This document shows positions 33,683 to 45,800 of a DNA stretch of 64,000 nucleotides, in pieces (within the stretch, counting starts at the first letter, position 1; each line of letters opens with the position of its first letter). The DNA lies in contig NC_031774.1 of the NCBI RefSeq assembly GCF_001522545.3, positions 55,918,725-55,982,724 on the forward strand, read 5' to 3'. The position numbers and the translations under genes were made by a program. This DNA comes from Parus major (taxonomy: Eukaryota; Chordata; Aves; Passeriformes; Paridae). The notes beneath the pieces were generated by a model. The model saw nothing but the letters and a program-made list of their open reading frames with translations, did no database searches and was not told the DNA's origin.

Positions 33683-33962
33683 TATTGTCTCAGGCACTGA
33701 GAGATGCAAACAACAGTGAATTGGGGGGGGAAAAACTTGGAGTAAATGACTTCATTGCCTGAAATTGTAATTGAAGGATTAACCCCTGCTATGTAAATGG
33801 ACCAAACTTGTAACTGTATGAAAAACCTGTGGCTGTCATGTCCATCTTGGGTGTAGCCTCTGGAAAGCTTCTGACTGCCCAAGGTGTACCCAGTGAATGC
33901 CTCCAATAAATACCCACTTTCATTCCCTTAATTTTGTCTAACCTCTGTTTCAGGTGGCCACT
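33683..33962 (+). mobile_element. Probable endogenous retrovirus solo LTR
   Basis: Starts near TGTCTCAGGCACTGAGAGAT. It contains a U3-like middle, then CCAATAAATACCCACTTTCA (AATAAA poly(A) signal) and TTTTGTCTAACCTCTGTTTC near the 3' edge, the layout of avian ERV LTRs. No viral genes flank it, so it is a non-coding relic. Exact ends and target-site duplication were not established. Confidence 0.5.
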
Positions 33963-34977
33963 CCAGGGTATCAGTGGGACATGGGAATCCCTCCAGCCCC
34001 CGAAACACCCCAGCCTGCTGCCACAGGGCCCCTGTGTCCATGTGGATGGGCAGGGGCACCAAGGGCAGGGCAGATATTTCCCATTCCTCCCAGTCCTGCA
34101 TTATGCACCAGGCACCTGCATCCCTGTTCTGAACAAAACACGTTCCCCTCTCCTGGATGCATATTCACTCCATTCTGTGCTCTTCACAGCGAGAACAAAA
34201 AGGAAGATACGTTGGGTTTGCATGTCTACATGAGCCATCTGCTTCTATTTTATTGATGAAACCTGTAACAGCAGCATTCTCCATGACAAAATAAGACTGT
34301 GGCTAAGGTGTGGACAGCTGTGTGTGTGCAGGGGTAGTTTCAGCCCAGAATTCTGCAGAAGCTGGGTTTAATGTTGATTTTTTTTTCCAGTCAGATATCA
34401 TCTAGACATTAGTATTCCTAACACAGCATATAATTAGCAAGAGGCAATATATTGTATGATCATGCACATTAGCACTTAAGTAGAATAAAAAATGTTTCAT
34501 TGTCAACTACATGAAAAGCTAAGAATAAACCCAGAGCAGTTTTCCAGTTAAATATCCAAACATCTTTTCCTTGTATTTTTCATCTTTTATATCACAGTTT
34601 TGCACTCCATATATCTCCTTCAATCACATCCCCAGCAAGTGAAACAATGCTCACACCATCCCAGTGGCCTCTCACCAGTCAATATCAACCATTCAGTAAC
34701 TAGATTCAAGGTACAATTATTCAAGGTACAACTTACAGTGCAAATCTTTGAGCTTTACAAAAGCAAATAGGACATATGAGTTTGTTTCTTATAACCTTCA
34801 CAGTAGGAAAAGTTCCCCCTTTACAGATTTATTTACCATAGAAATAATTCAACAATAAATACAAGCTCTGGAAGCCTTGCTTCTGCACCAACTAAAGTTG
34901 GGGATGTGGCATTTTTATTAATTTGTCCAAACAATTAATAGATAAATTTTGTGCTTGACCATAGAAGTTGTGGATAT

Positions 34978-35101
34978 TCATCTCTGGAAGTGTTCAAGGC
35001 CAGGTTGGACTGGTCTAGTAGGAGGTTGCACATGGCAGGGGGTTGGGATGGGATAGTCTTTAAGGTCCTTTCCAACCCAAACCATTCTGTGGTTCTGTGA
35101 T
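34978..35101 (+). mobile_element. CR1 LINE 3' tail
   Basis: Contains TGTTCAAGGCCAGGTTGGAC, CATGGCAGGGGGTTGGGATG and AACCATTCTGTGGTTCTGTGA-type ending, the standard avian CR1 3' end in plus orientation. Confidence 0.9.
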
Positions 35102-38100
35102 CTCAGGCTGGGAAAGAGGAGCTGAGATTTCCATCGCTCCTGGTGCTCCCTCAGCCACGGGGCTGAATCACTCTGAGCACCAAGCAGCTCTCTGTGCTGA
35201 GGGGATGACAGCAGAGAAAGGAGAAATATTAAATATTCTGCCAAGCACCAGGAGGGAGGTGCAGTAGGAGGCTCACAACACTCTCCTGTGGCAGGAGAGA
35301 TGTCTGCCCACCCACAAAGCTCCTGAGGTGAACAACTCCCACCCCATGGAGCACAAGGAGGAAACAGGACAAGGACACACCTCAGTGTCCAGCTGTGCCT
35401 GCAACAGAGAGACAACAAAGCCCTGCCAGAGATGGTATATTGTTCCAATATAGAAAGAAGTCAATACACACTAAAAATAACTTATTACATACCATATATT
35501 TAAATCAACAGTCAAATATACATTGAGATGTGCTTCATGCAAATGTCCCGCGGCACTCAGCCATAAAAAACATTTTTATATATACACACACATATAAATG
35601 TCAGGCAGTATTTAAATGCTAAGTCTACCAAATGATTACTTCATTTACTCTTCTTGACAAACAAAACTCTCTGCTGGGAAAAAAGTCAATGAAGTTACAG
35701 CTGAGAATACAGCCCAGCAAGACACAAACCACAGCAATGCCAGCAGAGGAGTACAGCAGAGATGTGGTACCAGAGAAATTGGAAAAGTTGTGCTTGAGGT
35801 GCCACGTAGTGACAAGGGATCAGAGGACAGGTTTTATCCTGAGCACCATGAACATCAAATATTGCTACCAGGCACTGACCTGCCTTGGACCAGAACTCTG
35901 TAGATATTAATGAGAGGATGAGCGATGCAGTGATGGAGACAGCATGAAGGAAAAACACCTGGAAAGTGTTAACAAGACACAACAGGGATGAGGAAAGCTG
36001 GCAAAATTATATGATTTTTATCCTAGTTGCTAATGAAGAGAGAAATTTGCAATGTTACCCTAAGAGAAATGAAGGGGAAGGGAAGTATTTGGCAGGATTA
36101 AGTGCCTTCTCTGGAGGTCACAGCTAATTAATGGTTGTGGGGCTCAGGAAGAATTCTGCTTTTGTGAGAACCCGGAATCCTTGTTCCTCACCTATGGCCA
36201 ATACCAGGTTTTTGTCTCTTGTTTCTCAGTAATATCAGCCCACACTGGGAATGACACTACAGGGGACAAACATCTCCAGAGTATCTGGTGTCTGTTTGAT
36301 GTGCCCCACTACAGCCAGAGGAAATACAGAAGTGAGGAGCAAACATCCTTAGCTCCTCACACCTGCAGCTGCCAAAGCAGCTGTGATTTCTGTTAAAGCA
36401 AAAAAAAAAATTTAAAAAAATTTAAATATTGCTTTCCAATTTCCTTGAGAGATGAGCAAGTAACAGATCTGAGTGGAGTTTCATAGCTCCTGTCTGGCTT
36501 TTGTGTTTCTTCCTCAACTGCTTCCAACCCCAGCTGCCTCAAATTCACTGGAGGAAACCCAGTGACCGAACAGCTTTTGGTGTGTGAGACCACAGACTGC
36601 CTACCTGCATCACTACCTGCAGCCTTCCTTCTGCTCCATCAGTGATACCTCAGAGGATTCAGGGCTTTATGATCCTGTCATGGGCAATACCCAAATCCTA
36701 TGCAGGTTCCCAAATTAAGACCAAAAAAAAGTCCTATCATGGGAATTTTGTCTTCCTTGTGCAAGAATTTGGTTTTTCCTGCTCTGGGTGTAAAGACCTG
36801 TTTAGTGACAGAGTTTTGCTGAGATTGTTCAGCTTTGCAGAGAGGACTCAAAATTCATCCACCCAGGACAAACTCAGGAGCAGAAGAGAGGGGAAAAAAC
36901 CCTCACCTTCAGCCTTCTGTTTTGAGGAAGCAGCACAGGGAGAGCCCAGCCCAGAGCTCTCCTCTTACCCCTTCATTTGTATAGAGAGTTTGTGTGGAGT
37001 GGAGAGGGATTGTAATGACAAAAGAGATGAATGGCACCTACCAAGTTTTTTTTATTGAGGCTACAATATTGACCTATATCTTCTTTATAAAGGTGAAAAA
37101 ACATGGATAGCTGTGTGGGTTGAGCAGGAGCATCTTCCTGCTGCCAGCTGGCAAACAGCTTGGGGATTACAGCATGAGGATTAATAGCCTTTGTCATTTG
37201 TAAGTGCAGATGCTAACCTTACTCATATGACAGACTGATCTTCTTTGGATTCTGTGCCTGTTTGCTGTTCCAGAAAGATGACCTTGGGCTGCTGTGAGAG
37301 ACAAAATATTTACACATTCATTTCTTAGGGCCCACAGCGTAGGCTGCAGGAAGACACAAGCTCACTCTGCACTGAATAAAAAAGCTGTATGCCTTCAGCA
37401 GATCTGGAGCTCGGGAGTCATGCAGAGAAACTGGCTTTCAGCTCAGGCTTGATGCCTCTGCAGCCCGGCTGTGCTGATTCCTGGAGTAGGGAGTGAGCAA
37501 ATTCCCAGCTCTACAGCAGCATGAGCACACCAAGAGCCTTCCCCTCCTGCCTCTCTCCCCCGCCACCACCTTCCCACCACTGCTTGGGGTTTTCATTTCT
37601 TGCATGACAGCTTGTTAAATCCTCACCAGATCCCAAATAAACACCCAGACCAGCTCTGTGGAATTATCTTGGATGCTTTTCCAAGCTTTAGGATCTGTCA
37701 GCTTCTGGCTGCTTGTATCACAGAAGCAGATGAGCTCAGAGCCAGCACTGCTTCCTGGGATATGAGAATGTATTTGTTGGGGTATCACATGCTGGAGGGA
37801 AAAACCTGCCTCATTCAAAGTGTGAGCTCCTCTACAAACCCTGGCTGCTTTGTTTCTTCCCCTCAAACCATAGCTGCAAACATCACACTTAGCACATTTT
37901 AAATGGAAAGAGGATGTTCCTGCATACTAATTCCTGCAGGCTCTCTTGTCCTTTTGCAGAACACAATGCCCATGAGACAAGGAAGACAGCAAATACAGAA
38001 CAGGTTGTTTCTTCTGCCATTAACTTGGTCCACATTGAGGTGAATGGGTGTCACTACTCTGTAAATATTGAGATGTCACAGCCCAACCAACCAACTTTAA

Positions 38101-40283
38101 ACTCCACAAGTGGACAAGAGAGCAGGGAGGCGAGGGCTTGGTCAGGAGCATCACAACTTTGAGCTGACCCCTCTGGGAGGGGATAATATGATGGAGAAGG
38201 CCATATTCTCTGCTCAGCCTTTCAGTCAACTTTTCGTGCTGAAGGGCAGAAGGCAGCTGAGAGGCAGAGATGAAGTGCTGTGATCACACAGATTAAAAAT
38301 GATGATAAATATGGGAGCGGAAAGCAAGCTCTGCAGGCACGCCAGCTCCAAGGTCACTGCCAGCTCCAGCTGAAGGGGAAAATGAACTGCCACCAGAGGA
38401 AATGCCTGCTCCTCTGCCAAGCTGCCACCTTCAGCTTTATGCTGGGAAAATGATCAATAGCAGCTGGAAGCCTTTGGATCTGTGCATCCAGGAACTTCTA
38501 ACGACATCCATGACTGAAGATCAGTGGGCTGTGTAAAGCACCAAATAACTCCTCGGGATCTGCAGCTGCTAAAAATACACCCAAGCATTGTCCATGTACC
38601 CCGGGAGCTGCACAACCCACACTGCCCCTGAAGGGAAAGGCAGACAAGGCAGAGCAACAGGAACGGGCAGGCCACAGCAGGGTCCAGCTAATTAAAGACA
38701 GCGGTAAAAAGGAAACCCAGACAAATCAAAGGAAGCAGAAGATCATCCAGATAAAGCCTTTGCAAATGGGCACATCAGTGAGCAATTGCTGCAGCTCAGT
38801 GGGCTAAAAGAGGAACTCATTTCTGTGGGCATCAGTTGAAGATCGCCGTTTATTATGGGGAATATAAACACGGTGAGATCACTCTGTTCTGTTGTCGATA
38901 AACATTAAAAAAGAAAAAATCAAATAGCAGCAGAGAGCTTGGCAGGACAGGGGCATGCTGGCTGAGGAGAACAATGGAAAAACAGACTGCAACCAACTGA
39001 ACGATGCTGTTCAAGATACAGAGATGTATCTAGGGCACTTGCCCATAATACTCTGGCCCAATGCAGTTAATATCTTTCTACATTTCCAGGCTTTAAAAAA
39101 AAAATTAAAGAAAATTAAAATAAACTATAAAGGGATTACAAACAGTGGTGTCAAAAGGGAATGAATTACCTTAGAAGACATGAGTGCATTAGGAAACATC
39201 CATAATCTAGACCTGCAAGTGCCCAAACACCCTGGAACCAGGTTATCCATTCCTATCCTGCTCTTTGAAACCCCATGGCCCTCTCACAGCTCTCTCCCCA
39301 CCTGGACCCCCACAGAAGCAGAGGCCATCAGCATCCCCATGGAGAAGGCCAGTGGAGCACAAGGTCTACCAGCCCTCTGCAAGTCAGGTGAGGACAGGAT
39401 TCCCAAGGAATGGAAAACTTCCTGGAAAATCATTCTTGCCAGCCACTTCCAAAGGAAACAAGAGGTTGAAGCAGTGACTAAAAGGGCAGTGGTGTTTACA
39501 TAAGAAAGACCAGGAGCACAAGCCCAGCCTGTATCAATATTAGCAGTGACTAATTCACTCTGTCAATGGGAAGAGTTAGAGGAGCTTTGGAATATGCCAG
39601 AGCTGCTGCAAAGCCTCCATTTTACAGAGTCAATAATGGAAGGAAAAATAAACCAGAAAAGCAATAAAAATCCCAAAATATAGCTAGCAAGCACAAGTAC
39701 CCCCAGCACCTCGTTCATCCCAAGATTCCTAGATTTCTCCATTGCTTTGGTAGGAACATAAAGAACCCCACAGAAACACTTCTCAAGGCATGGATGTCCC
39801 AAGAGTTTTGGCACAATGGTCCCCCTGCCACAGCCCTTACTCCCTCCCTCCAAAAATTTCTGATAAAAAAGAAGGGTAAAATGTGGCAGCAAGGACGTAG
39901 CAACCTGCTTCCCTTGGACAGCAAAGTTTTAACACTTGCTTAGATATTAACTTACTCTAAATAAGCCATTTTCACTTGCTTTTCTCTGACTCCAAAAACT
40001 CTACAATGAAATTATATACTAAAATTCAATTCCCTTAATGCCATATCTTCAGAAAAGATCTTAATGTGAAAACAGCATGGAAGTCCAAACCCAGTGTACT
40101 TCATTGCTTTTTAAAATGAACTTTTTCATTAGGTTCTTTTTTTTTAATCATGCTGTTATGAAACTGGGTTATCTCCAGTTCACTGCTGACTTGTATTATG
40201 AACTTACACTTTTTCCTTAGCTAATCATGAAACACAGGCAAGACTTTGCAGGTTCAAGAAGTTCTGAAGAGAATCTCAGTAAA

Positions 40284-42576
40284 TTTATTACACACACATA
40301 CATTCCAGGTAATAAAATTAATTATAAATACTTGCATATACATTTTATGCAGTTCAGGACAAAAAGGATGGAGACATTGGAAAACAACTGGAATCAGCAA
40401 ATGTACCTTTTGAATTGGGCTGTTTCCTCTATTTTTTTTTTTTTATTTTTCCCCAGGAAGAAAGTGTATGATAAATGAAATTCTATTCTGCTGGTTACCA
40501 CTCAGATGTTCACTTTTTCTTGCATTGCTTTAGCAGTGCAGTCAAGAATATATTTGTTGGATGAGCTGCATTTGGGTTACACCCTTCTTTGTGTTATAAA
40601 ACCCCAGTAGTGCAAAGCAGACATGCCAGCTTATCTAGACAGTGGAGGAGAACCCTCCTGCATAGGATAACCACCAGTCTCCCTGGAAAAGTGATGCTCA
40701 GACAGGTGATAAGAAGATACAAGAGCATGGTCTGCAGAATAACTTGTATCACCTGTTCCAGCAGTGCTTCTCAGTGCAGATTATTCTGTCTGCCTCCTGA
40801 GGACAGACAGAGCCTCTGTGTGACACCAGTGATAACCTGTGAGTGTCACAGCACTGCCCTCAGGGCCTGTCTAGCCTGGATGTGACAAAAAACCAGCACC
40901 AAGGACCAATTCTGGTCAAACAGCCAGTGCCAAAGTTTGCATTAGTTTGATATCCACAGCACCATTGAAGTGAAGGAAGTGGCTGTGGGTGAAGGAGGAG
41001 GCAGAATTTGGTGCCAGGTGTCAGTAAATGGCAAAACCAAACCATGAAGGGATTCAGTACAAACAAAGCTCTTCAGCAAAATATTTCCAGTGTCTTGCTG
41101 TCATCAGCAGGAATGGAGAAAAGACAGTCCTCTCCTAGAGACTGTGGAGAATGAGAGATTGGGCAGCTGATAGCATTTGGAGATCTCAGCACCTCACTGC
41201 CTGCATTCCACTGAGGATGAACATCCTCCTTTGTGTCACACACAGCACTGCAACAACCACTTAGCCAAGCAGCAGACTGAGACACATCCTCTATCCATCA
41301 TCTCCATGACTTCAGCTTACAGAGACAGGAAAAGAGATTAAAATGGAAAAGGACAGTGTGGTCTGAAAAGTAACCACGTGACAGCATCATCACCTCATCC
41401 AGCAAGGCTGCTCCTTGCATTGCTTTCAGCTGGAGGCAGGAAGAACAATTCTTTTCTCCAGTTCAGCAGAGCCAGCAGCCCCTCTGTATCCCATTCCTGG
41501 CCTGCAAGAGAGCTCCTTCCCGAGGTTAGGTGACATGGTCTGGCATCCTCTACTGCTCAGCATGCCAAAACCAGTCCCCCTCCACATCCCAAGGAGATAT
41601 CACAGGATAGCACAGGAGATTTGCAGCAGATCCCACAGAAAACTGAGTAGTGCTTTGCTGAATCACAGAAACACCAGGGATCTGAAGCTCTCTCCTGTAA
41701 TGCTCACAGAATTGCTTTTCTGAATGAACCTCACTTCTAAAAGTCATATTAACACATGGGCAAAACGATGCAGAAAGGAGTGATTCAGGCACAAAGGTGG
41801 CTGTGCAGTTTGTTCTGGTCTTTTTTTGGTATTTGTGATGACAGAAGCCATAACTTCAAGTAAACATCTAAACATGCATTGTATAATGCAATATAAAACT
41901 GATGCTTGTTATCTCTTGTGCAAACCTATGTCAATGCAGGCTAACAAGTGCACAGGGTGCCTAATTAAAAATACCAGTAGTATTTAGTCCTTATATCAAT
42001 TTTTAGTACAGAAAAACAGTAGTAATGTCTAGGCACTTAAAAGTTGACAGAGAATTCAAGAGTGCTTTCTCATGCTGCCTGAAAAATATATCATCCAGTT
42101 TACAGTGGTATCAAATGCTCATTTCTAGGACTTAGAAACACAATAATAAAAGGGAGAGGATGTGATCTGCATGCAGGTTAGCTTTTCTGTGAGCTATCTG
42201 CGTGGCAAGAATATTTACAAACTTCATTAATATAAATAAGGGGAGAGAGGGAAGAGAGAGAGTTTACTCCAGAAGAAAACAGCATCACATCAGAATCAGT
42301 CTGTGGTGATTAAACCTGTGGAAAAATGAGCAAGACAGTGACCAAGGAAAGGATTTTGCAGGTATTCCCACTGCTTCTCACTAGGGTTAATTATCTGCAT
42401 GTAGAAAATGCAGGGCAAGCCGGAAAGGCAAGAGCTAAACTCTCTTCCCAAGCCTTGATAACCGCGGCTGCTGGCACTGAGCGGGCAGGTTAAAGCTGTG
42501 TGCCCTGCCAGAGCTGTTTCCTGCTGGCAGACAGCCAGGGGAGCCAGCCCTTTGGCCCAGGCTGCCCTGGTCCCCG
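40284..42576 (-). other. SYT16: Possible SYT16 3' UTR
   Basis: This is sequence after the SYT16 stop with no recognisable coding content. Minus-strand AATAAA hexamers occur at 40442-40447 (next to a T-run on the plus strand) and 40284-40289, about 2.1 and 2.3 kb past the stop. I saw no nearer AATAAA. The extent is inferred from hexamers only and has no transcript support. Confidence 0.3.
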
Positions 42577-42890
42577 CTAGGACTCCAGCAGCGTGTGCCA
42601 CCTGCAGACCTGTGTCCCCTGCGACTCCCTCATTTCCTGCCAGTGGCTCTGCTCCTCCTCCCCGCTGCTGCTCTGGCCCAAGGAGATCCAGCCGATCATC
42701 TCCTTGCGCTTCATGCTGCGCCTGTTGTAGATGGAGATCAGCAGGGTGACGTCTGAGAGCTGGAACAGGGCAACCTGGAAGATGAAGGTTTCCTTGTAGA
42801 CGGGGTTGGGCTGGCCCCGGCGGATGGAGGTCTTGCAGCGGGACATCTCCTGACCCACTGAGTTGCGCAGGCAGAGCTTCCCATAGGTAT
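42577..42890 (-). CDS. SYT16: SYT16 terminal coding exon, rest of C2B and C-terminus
   Basis: The last coding exon has an acceptor TCTTAG before 42890, enters in phase 1 and ends with TAG at 42579-42577. It completes C2[73 protein letters not shown], then CRWHTLLES. The C-terminal WHTL motif of synaptotagmin C2B domains is intact. The calcium-binding loop 3, Asp-rich in calcium-sensing synaptotagmins, reads [10 protein letters not shown], so calcium binding is not expected. The [17 protein letters not shown] stretch and the RWHTLLES end separate this gene from SYT14, which as I remember ends RWHALLES. A 10.4-kb intron separates it from the preceding exon. Confidence 0.95.
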
Positions 42891-45800
42891 CTAAGACGAA
42901 AAAAACAGGAGATTACATGTTTGGTGCAGGTGACAGGCTAAATGAAAGGCCCAGACAGTCAAAAAAAACCCCCAAAACCATCCAAGTAGAGCAGTTTAGT
43001 CTGCAGTGAATAACACGAGGGCTGGATGGCGCTCCTTGGTAAAATCCACGGGATGAGAAACAGAAGATGAAAGCACCTCTTGGATTTTCTCATATTCAGC
43101 TGGGAAGAAAAGAAAACTGACTCATGTTTCAGCCCCACTCTCTTGGAAAGAACAGGATATCAGCTATCCAGTCCTAGCAAACCTGTCTAAGACAAACCAA
43201 AACTCCATGAGCATCTCCATGGATTCTCCACTTCAAATGGTGTCTGCACCTTCCCTTCCTCTCCCTCACAATCAAGCCTCATTGGGGCTGTCTTACTCAG
43301 GCTTCCCTTGCCCCTCCACCACTCTCTATGATCTGTTGTTTGAGATACCAAAAAATTAAGGGTCTTGAAAAAGAGGGGGAAAAAAAACCTGCATAAACAG
43401 TGAAATTATTTGATCTCCCACGACAGTTTAATATTTTTTCCAAATTCTCATGTTACTTTTTTGGTGGACTCAAGGTCAATTTTATTTACAATTTAAGGAG
43501 TGTATAATACAAGGGGTAAACAGACTTAGCAAATACAAGGAAGGGATGGTCCAATTTAGTGCTCCTGTAAATCTACTCTTTAAATTCCTGCTGCCTCGTG
43601 TATTAATCAGTTCTCCTCTGTTATGTGGCAGCTAATACTGTGGTGTCAGAGCTCCCAGTGCTCCACAGACCCAGCTCAGTGTAAGTTTTCACCTTGCTCT
43701 GCACATGACAGTGACAGATTGCTTGGGTAGACAAGTCCCCTGCTAACCCCTTCCTAATCTGTGCCTGGGTTCCTGCAAGTGAGTATTATTTCAGAGTGTG
43801 CTGAAGATAGGAAATAAATAACAAGCCTCCATCTCTTGTCTGCAGCATTTCTATCCTCTTCTGTTCCCGTTTGATGTGCTATTTTACACTCTTATCTACT
43901 GAGCAACACAAGGTGTGAAATTGCACTTCAGGTGTGAAAACACTTCCATGTCTCCAAAGCAGGGCTTCCCGCTCCTCTCAAACTGTTCCACTGAAAAAGC
44001 TGTCAGGAGGCTGACAATCAAGGAGCAAATTGTGAGCCTGCACAGCTGTACAGCTATCAAGTTACTGCAGGGAAAGTTCAGCCCAGCCATTAGCTGGGGG
44101 TGCCTGCTTGGTTCCCAGCATAACGCTGGGGATGAGGAGGATCTTGCCAGCAAAAACCCACTTGTCACACAGAAAGGCAAAGATTTGATTCAGTTTCCTG
44201 ATTGCATCTGGGAAGGAAAAAAAAAAAAACACTTTATTGAAAGGTGGACTAATCTCCACCTAAATATTCAGTGCTGAGGGACTGAAATCTGTAAGAACTT
44301 CAGGCCCATCAGGAACACAAAGCCCAAGAGAGGACCCCGTGTTCCAGCTTGACTCAATGTGAAACCAGACACGACTCCTACAGTATTTGTAGGGATGTCA
44401 CTGTGCTTGGCACTGACAAACCATAATGTGCACTGAAGCATTCCTCATGTGTAAGTCCTGGCTGCTGGTCTAGACTGCAGGGAACTCCCTGGAAATAGAG
44501 GTTTTATGGATTTTCTTAATGGTATTCTTTTTTTTTTCTTTTGTTTTTTTTCTTCTTCTGAGAAAGGGATTTCAAAATATTGGAAGAATTCCACTGGGCT
44601 GATTTTTAAATACAAACAAGCAGATAATTAGTACAATCCTCTGTTTGAATTTCAAAATTTTTCTTTCTTTTCACAACCAACCCAACATTACCTCCCTATG
44701 CTATTTTAGGGAAAAGTCCCCCATACATGCCTGCATCTCTTTTTCTAAGAAGACAAGAAGACTGAGGTCTAGATTTTAGCCTTAGTATACCTTGCTGTCA
44801 TCCTTCCTTCTGACTTTCACCAGTACTGGCAGCTCAGGTGGGATTCATCACACCTAACTGCAGGCACATTCATCTGAACAGTGCCCAAAGGAGTCAACCA
44901 ATTCATAATCAAAAAAGCAGATGCCATAACTCAGCAGTGATCAAGCAGACAGTGATACCATTACAGATGATTTAGGTGTTAACACTAAAGCGAGCACCAC
45001 AGCTAAAACACCTCACAGGATTCTGTTTCAGCATGTCCCAGTTAATTTTGCAGGCAATGAATGGATGAGTGTCTTACAGTCATAAACTCTGGGATGTCAC
45101 ATCCCTGACTGAGGCCTCAACTTTTGCAAATGAGGGATAACACACCTGGCTTTGAGGAAAAATGAGCAGCACACCAGCAGTGAGTTTAAAAACTCAGAAA
45201 AGTTGGCCTTTTCTTTAATATATCTCAGATTTTTTACATAATTCTATACCAAGGCCTTGTTTGTTCAATACCAAGGTGGGTAGGGATTCTGTGTGTATCA
45301 TCTGGATCAGGCTGGAAGGAGACTGTTCTCAAGCCAGAGAGAATACCAGGAGCCCTAATCACCCCCGAGAAAACACCGGCACAAAACCAGTGCAAGTGAC
45401 AACTAAATCGGGCTGCTAATTCTCCTCAAGTTTATTCCACTGGGTGTATTTTACCAGCCAAAAGAATCAAGCTTGCCTGAACAGAAATAAAAGAGTAGGT
45501 GTGGATCATATATTTAGCATCCGAAATTTGCTTTGCAGAGATGGTACATACGAGGCTGAGCTGTTATTCTGCCTCACTAACTAAATTTTAAGATTGTCGT
45601 TCTCCCTTCCTGCATTGTGCTCTTGGCAGCATTTTTTTAGGTATCTCATCAGAAAACACAGCTTTTCTTGATGGAGAGCTCTCCCCTCCTGATGACTTTG
45701 CCAAAGAAAATCCATCCCCAGTTACACAGTGAAATTAGTGGAGCTACAGCAAGGATGAGCCGGAAGATTTACTGAGGAATGTATGTGTAAGAGCATCTAT

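Larger units (their letters stand above)
27990..40283. other. Intergenic region between SYT16 and SERTAD4-like gene
   Basis: Apart from two CR1 tails (28.9 and 35.0 kb), an LTR relic (33.7 kb) and A-runs (31.7 and 36.4 kb), I see no genes. Open frames here lack family motifs, codon bias and splice support. Confidence 0.6.

Noticed and set aside
42498..42749. Plus-strand open frame
   Set aside because: Antisense shadow of the last SYT16 exon.
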